Shown here one piece after another: positions 6,869 to 10,126 of a stretch of 10,126 nt of DNA (position 1 is its first letter; every line of letters begins with the position of its first letter). The notes below the pieces were generated by a model, which was not told where the DNA came from, ran no database searches, and saw only the letters and a list, made by a program, of their open reading frames with translations. Source of the stretch: an uncultured Duganella sp. (GTDB lineage: Bacteria; Pseudomonadota; Gammaproteobacteria; Burkholderiales; Burkholderiaceae); NCBI GenBank assembly GCA_946482635.1, contig CAMLSG010000198.1, forward strand, positions 1 through 10,126, in the 5' to 3' direction. Position numbers and translations under genes: made by a program.

Positions 6869-6880
6869 TGGGAAGGTCAA
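6850..6880 (-). promoter_or_regulatory. CueR-type promoter of the copA-cueR operon
   Basis: On the minus strand the -35 element TTGACC (6875-6880) and the -10 element GATACT (6850-6855) are 19 bp apart. The spacer begins TTCCC and contains the perfect palindrome TCCCATCATGGGA, centred at the position used by CueR in the copZ promoter. The left half (ACCTTCCC) matches the known CueR box; the right half, GGGATACT, departs from GGAAGGT. An A-rich stretch (6882-6900) just upstream resembles an UP element. The inferred leader is about 24 nt. CueR is the last gene of the operon, so this is an autoregulated loop. Confidence 0.82.
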
Positions 6881-6899
6881 GGCTTTTTTTGCGATTTAT

Positions 6900-7535
6900 T
6901 TACCAGGCATAACCCATGCGCAGCGTCAGCCGGTTGCGCGCATCATCCGGCATCTGGTCGGAGCGCACTACCCGGCCGTAATCGAACTGCATGCTGGAAC
7001 GCTTGCCCATCTGCATGCGCACCCCCACGCCGACGCTACCAACCCGGCCGCTGCGCAGCTGTCCCGCGTAATTGCGGTTGTAGCGGATGTAGTTGCGGTC
7101 ATAGAACATCAGGGCCCGGCACTTGCGCAGGAAGGACGCGCACATATTCGGCGAGTACAGCTCAAGGTTGCTGCCAATGCCGCCATCGCGCACCACGTCG
7201 CGGTCCCGCATCATGCGCAGCGAGGTGAAGGCAGGAGGCGCCAGCGCGTCCTGCAAGGTCAGGTCGCCGGAGTTGTACTGGGTATTCACGCTGGCCCGCA
7301 CCATCCAGTCGCGTTCCAGCGATTTCGTCATGGTCGCTGCCAGGCGCACCGTGACATTATTGTTGTTGGGATTGCCGGGCCAGTCGGAAAGTTTCGATTG
7401 GCTGGCGCTCAGGTCAAAGATGGCTGCCGGCGCTCGTTCGCGCTCTCGCTCGGGCCGCATGGGATCGGCTGCAAGATTTCCACAGGCTATGGCCAGGGCG
7501 GCCACACCCACCAGACGAGGCGCGGGGCTAATCAT
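6900..7535 (-). CDS. Short TpsB (ShlB/FhaC/HecB)-like outer-membrane barrel protein
   Basis: A 211-residue secreted protein with a signal peptide (MISPAPRLVGVAALAIACGN, cut near LAA-D24). The mature part resembles only the C-terminal barrel of two-partner-secretion transporters: alternating strands, the block DVVRDGGIGSNLELYSP, two spaced cysteines (132, 139) before ALMFYDRNYI, then SVGVGVRMQMG and MQFDYGRVV. It ends in LRMGYAW, a typical outer-membrane terminus with a final aromatic residue. Full TpsB proteins are about 550 residues with two POTRA domains; here POTRA and the first barrel strands are absent, and the VRGF/Y-type loop-6 motif reads LRMM. The frame is open to 7556, but the ATG at 7535 has GGGAG 7 nt upstream. 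It may be an independent small barrel or a remnant that acquired a signal peptide. No TpsA substrate gene is nearby. Confidence 0.7.
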   Translation of the reverse strand: MISPAPRLVGVAALAIACGNLAADPMRPERERERAPAAIFDLSASQSKLSDWPGNPNNNNVTVRLAATMTKSLERDWMVRASVNTQYNSGDLTLQDALAPPAFTSLRMMRDRDVVRDGGIGSNLELYSPNMCASFLRKCRALMFYDRNYIRYNRNYAGQLRSGRVGSVGVGVRMQMGKRSSMQFDYGRVVRSDQMPDDARNRLTLRMGYAW

Positions 7536-7590
7536 TTTCGTTCTCCCGGCAATCATCTTGCCTAGCTAACGAGCAACTGTTGTTACTCTT

Positions 7591-7619
7591 AGTTTAGGAC
7601 GAGAAGATCCAATTGACAG
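7591..7619 (-). promoter_or_regulatory. Candidate promoter of the TpsB-like gene
   Basis: On the minus strand CTGTCA (7614-7619) and TAAACT (7591-7596) are separated by 17 bp; each matches four of six sigma-70 consensus bases. Transcription would start near 7584, about 48 nt before the ATG at 7535. This is only a moderate match. Confidence 0.35.
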
Positions 7620-7657
7620 TTTTATTTTACGCCTGCGCGGGGCCGCACAGTTGAGTG

Positions 7658-7686
7658 TTGCGAATTTGGCCTATCATTGACAAAAT
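7658..7686 (+). promoter_or_regulatory. Candidate promoter of the GAF-GspE-like gene
   Basis: TTGCGA (7658-7663) and CAAAAT (7681-7686) are 17 bp apart, each matching four of six consensus bases, within an AT-rich stretch. A nearby perfect TTGACA (7677-7682) has no good -10 partner, so the real start is uncertain. The gap 7536-7717 shows no other clear element. Confidence 0.3.
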
Positions 7687-7717
7687 TGGAAAATAGACAA
7701 GTAAAAAGGGATGTGTC

Positions 7718-9538
7718 GTGAGCGATTCCGAACCATTGCAGCTCTACCGTAAGCTGCATGCCGTCAGCACCCGCGTGCATGCTGCGCGCAGCCTCGAAGC
7801 GCTGATGAACAGCGTGCCGGCAGACCTCTGCCACCTGTTCGACTGCGACCGCTGCCTGCTGTTCGTGATGGACCAGGAAAAGGATTACCTGGTGTCGCGC
7901 GAGTCGCGCGTCGCCGCCACGCCGGGCAGCATTGCCGGCTACGTCGCGTTGACGCAGCAGTTGGTGAATATCGACGACGTGTACGACTCCTCCCAATTGC
8001 GCGCTATCTCGCCCGAACTGCAATTCCAGCAAGGCGCAGACCAGCGCACCGGCTACCGCACGCGCCAGGTGCTGGCCGCGCCGGTCGCGGATGCCCAGGG
8101 CAAGGAACTGCTGGGGGTAGTGCAGCTCATGAACCCGCGCAATGGCGAGCGATTCAGCGCGATGCAGGTCGAATGCCTGCAGGCGTTGTGCGAAACGCTT
8201 GCCGTGGCACTGGCCGCACGCCAGTCGCCGCGCTTCACCTTGACCTCCGCCGCCAGCCGGCCCGCCGGCACGCACAACGCCGCCGATGCCGATGCAGCCG
8301 CCGCCCTGGCCGAAAAAATCATTACCGAGGCGTGCCGCCTGGATGCTTCCGACATCCATATCGAACCGCACGCCGCGCGCGGCATCATGGTACTGCGCCT
8401 GCGCCGCGACGGCGCCCTGCTGCCTTACGCCGAAGCCGCGCTGGATATGCACGCTGCCCTGGTCGCGCGCCTGAAAACCATGTGCGGCCTGCCGACCGCC
8501 GTTGCTGGCCATCCGGTCGAAGGCAAGCTGCTGTTCAGGGAATTCAGCCAGTTCGATGTCGAACTGCGCGCCAGCTTCATTCCATCGGCCGGCGGCATGG
8601 AGGACGTGGTGCTGCACCTGCTTAGCAGCGGCGCCCCGATGCCGCTGGAACGCCTGGGCATGGTCGCCGCCACGCAGGACAGGCTGCGCGCCGCCATCGA
8701 TACCACGCACGGCTTGTTCCTGCTGTGCGGACCGGCCGGCTCCGGCCGCACCGCCGCCCTGCACTCGCTGCTGCTGCAGCTCGAACGTCCCGACGCCAAG
8801 GTCTGGACCATCGAGGAGCCGGTGGAAATCACGCAGCCGGCTGCACGCCAGGTTCCGGTGCAGCGCGAAACGGGCACCGACTTTGCGGCGGCCTTGCGCG
8901 CCGTGCTGCACGCCGATCCCGACCTGGTCGCCATCGGCGATATGCGCGATAGCGATACGGCAGCCATGGCCATTGAAGCGGCACTGAACGGCCGCATGGT
9001 GCTGGGCGCCATGCCCACCGCCAGCAGCACCGACACCATCGCGCGCCTGCACGAAATGGGCAACGAGCGCTTTGCCATGGCCGATGCCCTGCTGGGCGTG
9101 CTGGCCCTGCGCCTGGCCAAGCGCCTGTGCGAACACTGCAAGCTGGCTTACCAGCCGGGCGAAGCGGAACTGGAATTGCTGCTGGCCGAGTACAGCGAGG
9201 AATTGCAAAAGACCGAGGCCTGGCGTGCCGATCCACGCGCCGCCCAACTGCGCATCGTTAGCGGCTGGCGTGAGCGCCACGGCGATGCGCGTGGCGGGTT
9301 CACGTTGTACCGCCCCGTTGGCTGCAAGGAATGCAGCAAAGGTTATAAAGGCCGCATCGGCCTGCATGAACTATTGGTGCCGGGGGAACGCGTACGCCAT
9401 CTGGTACGGGAGCGCGCCTCAGCGCCTCAGCTGCGCAACGCCGCGCTGGCCGAAGGCCTGCGGACCCTGAAAATGGATGGCATCGATAAGATACTCGCCG
9501 GCCTGACCGACGTGAAAGCCGTGCGGGGCGCATTATGA
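7718..9538 (+). CDS. GAF domain fused to a catalytically altered GspE/PilB-type secretion ATPase
   Basis: A 606-residue protein starting at GTG, 7 nt after AAGGG. Residues about 10-168 form a GAF-like sensor domain (CDRCLLFVMD, VLAAPVADAQGKELLGVVQLMN). Residues about 195-600 match the type II secretion/type IV pilus ATPase family: the N-subdomain has DASDIHIEPH (209-218) and LRLRRDG; the core has Walker A GPAGSGRT (338-345) and the Walker B region IGDMRD (406-411); a tetracysteine zinc site has Cys471/Cys474 and Cys536/Cys539, then GRIGLHELL. Departures: the Walker A Lys is Arg344, the usual GEIRD is GDMRD, both His-box histidines are Arg426 and Pro433, and the Asp-box arginine positions differ. 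It is probably weak or inactive as an ATPase, perhaps a sensory partner of a real motor. There are no pilus genes nearby. The VOC gene overlaps its stop. Confidence 0.85.
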   Translation: MSDSEPLQLYRKLHAVSTRVHAARSLEALMNSVPADLCHLFDCDRCLLFVMDQEKDYLVSRESRVAATPGSIAGYVALTQQLVNIDDVYDSSQLRAISPELQFQQGADQRTGYRTRQVLAAPVADAQGKELLGVVQLMNPRNGERFSAMQVECLQALCETLAVALAARQSPRFTLTSAASRPAGTHNAADADAAAALAEKIITEACRLDASDIHIEPHAARGIMVLRLRRDGALLPYAEAALDMHAALVARLKTMCGLPTAVAGHPVEGKLLFREFSQFDVELRASFIPSAGGMEDVVLHLLSSGAPMPLERLGMVAATQDRLRAAIDTTHGLFLLCGPAGSGRTAALHSLLLQLERPDAKVWTIEEPVEITQPAARQVPVQRETGTDFAAALRAVLHADPDLVAIGDMRDSDTAAMAIEAALNGRMVLGAMPTASSTDTIARLHEMGNERFAMADALLGVLALRLAKRLCEHCKLAYQPGEAELELLLAEYSEELQKTEAWRADPRAAQLRIVSGWRERHGDARGGFTLYRPVGCKECSKGYKGRIGLHELLVPGERVRHLVRERASAPQLRNAALAEGLRTLKMDGIDKILAGLTDVKAVRGAL

Positions 9539-9927
9539 TTTCGCACGTCTTCATCGGAATCAGCGACTTTGCTGCCGCTTACCGTTTCCACGCAGCCGTG
9601 ATGGCGGCGCTCGGCCACGCCCAGCGCTTCTGCGACGACAGCAAGCCCTGGGCCGCGTGGCAGCCCGCAGGCGGCGGCCGGCCGCTCTTCATCATCGGCC
9701 GCCCGTATGACGGCGCTCCCGCCAATCCGGGCAACGGCACGATGACGGCCTTGCTCGCACCATCGCGCGCCGCGGTCGATGCTGCGCACGCTGCCGCCCT
9801 CGCCAACGGCGGATGCTGCGAAGGCCCGCCCGGCCTGCGTCCGCACTACCATGCCCATTACTACGGCGCCTACTTCCGCGACCCGGACGGCAACAAACTC
9901 GGCGTCTGCTGCCACGACCCGGCTTAA
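9535..9927 (+). CDS. VOC-superfamily (glyoxalase/dioxygenase-like fold) protein
   Basis: A 130-residue small cytosolic protein of the vicinal-oxygen-chelate fold. It starts MISHVFIGISDF, giving the first strand with a His at position 4 that is often a metal ligand. It ends with HAHYYGAYFRDPDGNKLGVC, the family's closing beta-hairpin signature. Members include glyoxalases, ring-cleavage dioxygenases and antibiotic-binding proteins; this subgroup is usually annotated only as VOC or glyoxalase-like, so no reaction is assigned. The start codon overlaps the preceding stop in ATGA (9535-9538) with no clear SD, implying translational coupling to the GAF-GspE-like gene. Its stop overlaps the convergent acetyltransferase stop by 4 bp. 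The length is typical and no damage is visible. Confidence 0.85.
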   Translation: MISHVFIGISDFAAAYRFHAAVMAALGHAQRFCDDSKPWAAWQPAGGGRPLFIIGRPYDGAPANPGNGTMTALLAPSRAAVDAAHAAALANGGCCEGPPGLRPHYHAHYYGAYFRDPDGNKLGVCCHDPA

Positions 9928-10126
9928 AGCAGCTTGTACATGAAGGTGGTCGCGCCCAGCCGGCCATCGGGCATGGTGGCGAATTGCGGGATCTCGCCGC
10001 AGCGTTGGTAGGCCAGTTTCAGGTACATGCGTTCCGCCGGCTCGCCGCTGCAGGTGTCAAGCACCAGCAGCGTGCGCCCCAGTGAGCGCGCCGCGGCTTC
10101 CGCATGCAGGATCAGTGCCTGCGCCA
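9924..10126 (-). CDS. GNAT-family N-acetyltransferase, C-terminal part (runs off the window)
   Basis: An open minus-strand frame enters from the right edge and ends at TAA (complement of 9924-9926), giving about 67 residues. The visible protein reads AQALILHAEAAARSLGRTLL, then VLDTCSGEPAERMYLKLAYQ, and finally RCGEIPQFATMPDGRLGATTFMYKLL. This is the C-terminal half of a GNAT acetyltransferase: the helix after the acetyl-CoA pyrophosphate loop, the strand LLVLDT, the AERMYLKLAYQ motif and the final strand with F-Y-K. Close-looking relatives in bacteria are annotated only as GNAT acetyltransferases. The acetyl-CoA-binding Q/R-x-x-G-x-G/A loop and the start lie outside the window. It is convergent with the VOC gene, overlapping by 4 bp. 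The substrate is unknown. Confidence 0.8.
   Translation of the reverse strand, partial: AQALILHAEAAARSLGRTLLVLDTCSGEPAERMYLKLAYQRCGEIPQFATMPDGRLGATTFMYKLL

Noticed and set aside
6881..6900. T-run after GGC as a rho-independent terminator
   Set aside because: The T-run is on the plus strand, where no gene ends. On the minus strand it is an A-tract with no GC hairpin before it, and it fits better as an UP-like element for the copA promoter.
4784..6912. Long plus-strand open frames opposite copA
   Set aside because: They give Ser/Ala/Arg-rich or His/Arg/Gln-rich sequence without domains, while copA shows every P1B ATPase motif on the other strand.
7536..7556. Earlier ATG at 7556 for the TpsB-like gene
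   Set aside because: It has no good SD and would put seven polar/basic residues before a signal peptide that already starts well at 7535 with GGGAG 7 nt upstream.
7613..7618. Plus-strand TTGACA as the -35 of the GAF-GspE-like gene
   Set aside because: The sequence 17 bp downstream is GC-rich with no -10 resemblance; the same bases read better as part of the minus-strand promoter.
7634..7648. GC-rich imperfect hairpin (GCGG-GG-CCGC) in the 7536-7717 gap as a terminator or attenuator
   Set aside because: The loop is too small, no T-run follows, and no transcript is expected to end there.
7622..9367. Long minus-strand open frame (about 580 codons) opposite the GAF-GspE-like gene
   Set aside because: Composition is Gln/His/Arg/Ala-rich shadow coding with no recognisable domain; the plus strand has clear family motifs and an SD. 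Its length reflects GC-rich codon bias.

Overview
This is a GC-rich, tightly packed bacterial chromosomal segment. Gene content, codon usage and protein flavour suggest a betaproteobacterium, most likely Oxalobacteraceae-like (Massilia, Herbaspirillum or relatives). That placement is an inference from protein style and was not checked against any database. No rRNA, tRNA, CRISPR array, transposase or phage gene is visible. No gene-free stretch exceeds about 200 bases; the longest gap is 7536-7717.

Left part (1-1066): a leftward DUF4349-type lipoprotein gene starts only 19 bp from a rightward small copper chaperone gene (copZ-like). The copZ promoter appears to be a CueR-type operator with a 19-bp spacer, buried inside the first codons of the lipoprotein gene.

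Centre-left (1050-4260): a leftward two-gene unit (LysR-type regulator then glutathione S-transferase, stop and start codons overlapping) is divergent from an FMN-dependent NADH-azoreductase/quinone reductase. A LysR-type T-N11-A palindrome lies in the shared control region. This looks like an electrophile/quinone detoxification module. A TauE/SafE-family membrane exporter follows; its TATAAT box sits so close to the ATG that the mRNA may be leaderless.

Copper module (4132-6880): a leftward copA-cueR operon encodes a Cu(I)-exporting P1B ATPase and the Cu(I)-sensing MerR-family regulator CueR, 3 nt apart. A clear CueR promoter lies upstream of copA. Together with copZ this forms a CueR regulon in two transcription units about 6 kb apart. 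The CueR reading frame runs 129 nt into the convergent TauE/SafE gene. A 12-bp inverted repeat pairs the copA operator with the copA start codon, which suggests that read-through RNA could be kept untranslated.

Right part (6900-10126): a short outer-membrane beta-barrel protein resembles only the C-terminal part of a two-partner-secretion TpsB (ShlB/FhaC) transporter. Divergent from it is a GAF domain fused to a GspE/PilB-type secretion ATPase whose catalytic motifs are altered (Walker A Lys to Arg, Walker B Glu to Asp, both His-box histidines lost) while its tetracysteine site is kept. A VOC-fold protein is coupled to it by an ATGA overlap. The window ends in the C-terminal part of a leftward GNAT acetyltransferase.

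The strongest candidates for something undescribed are the GAF-pseudo-GspE/VOC pair, the mini-TpsB protein, and the two regulatory arrangements around copZ and copA.
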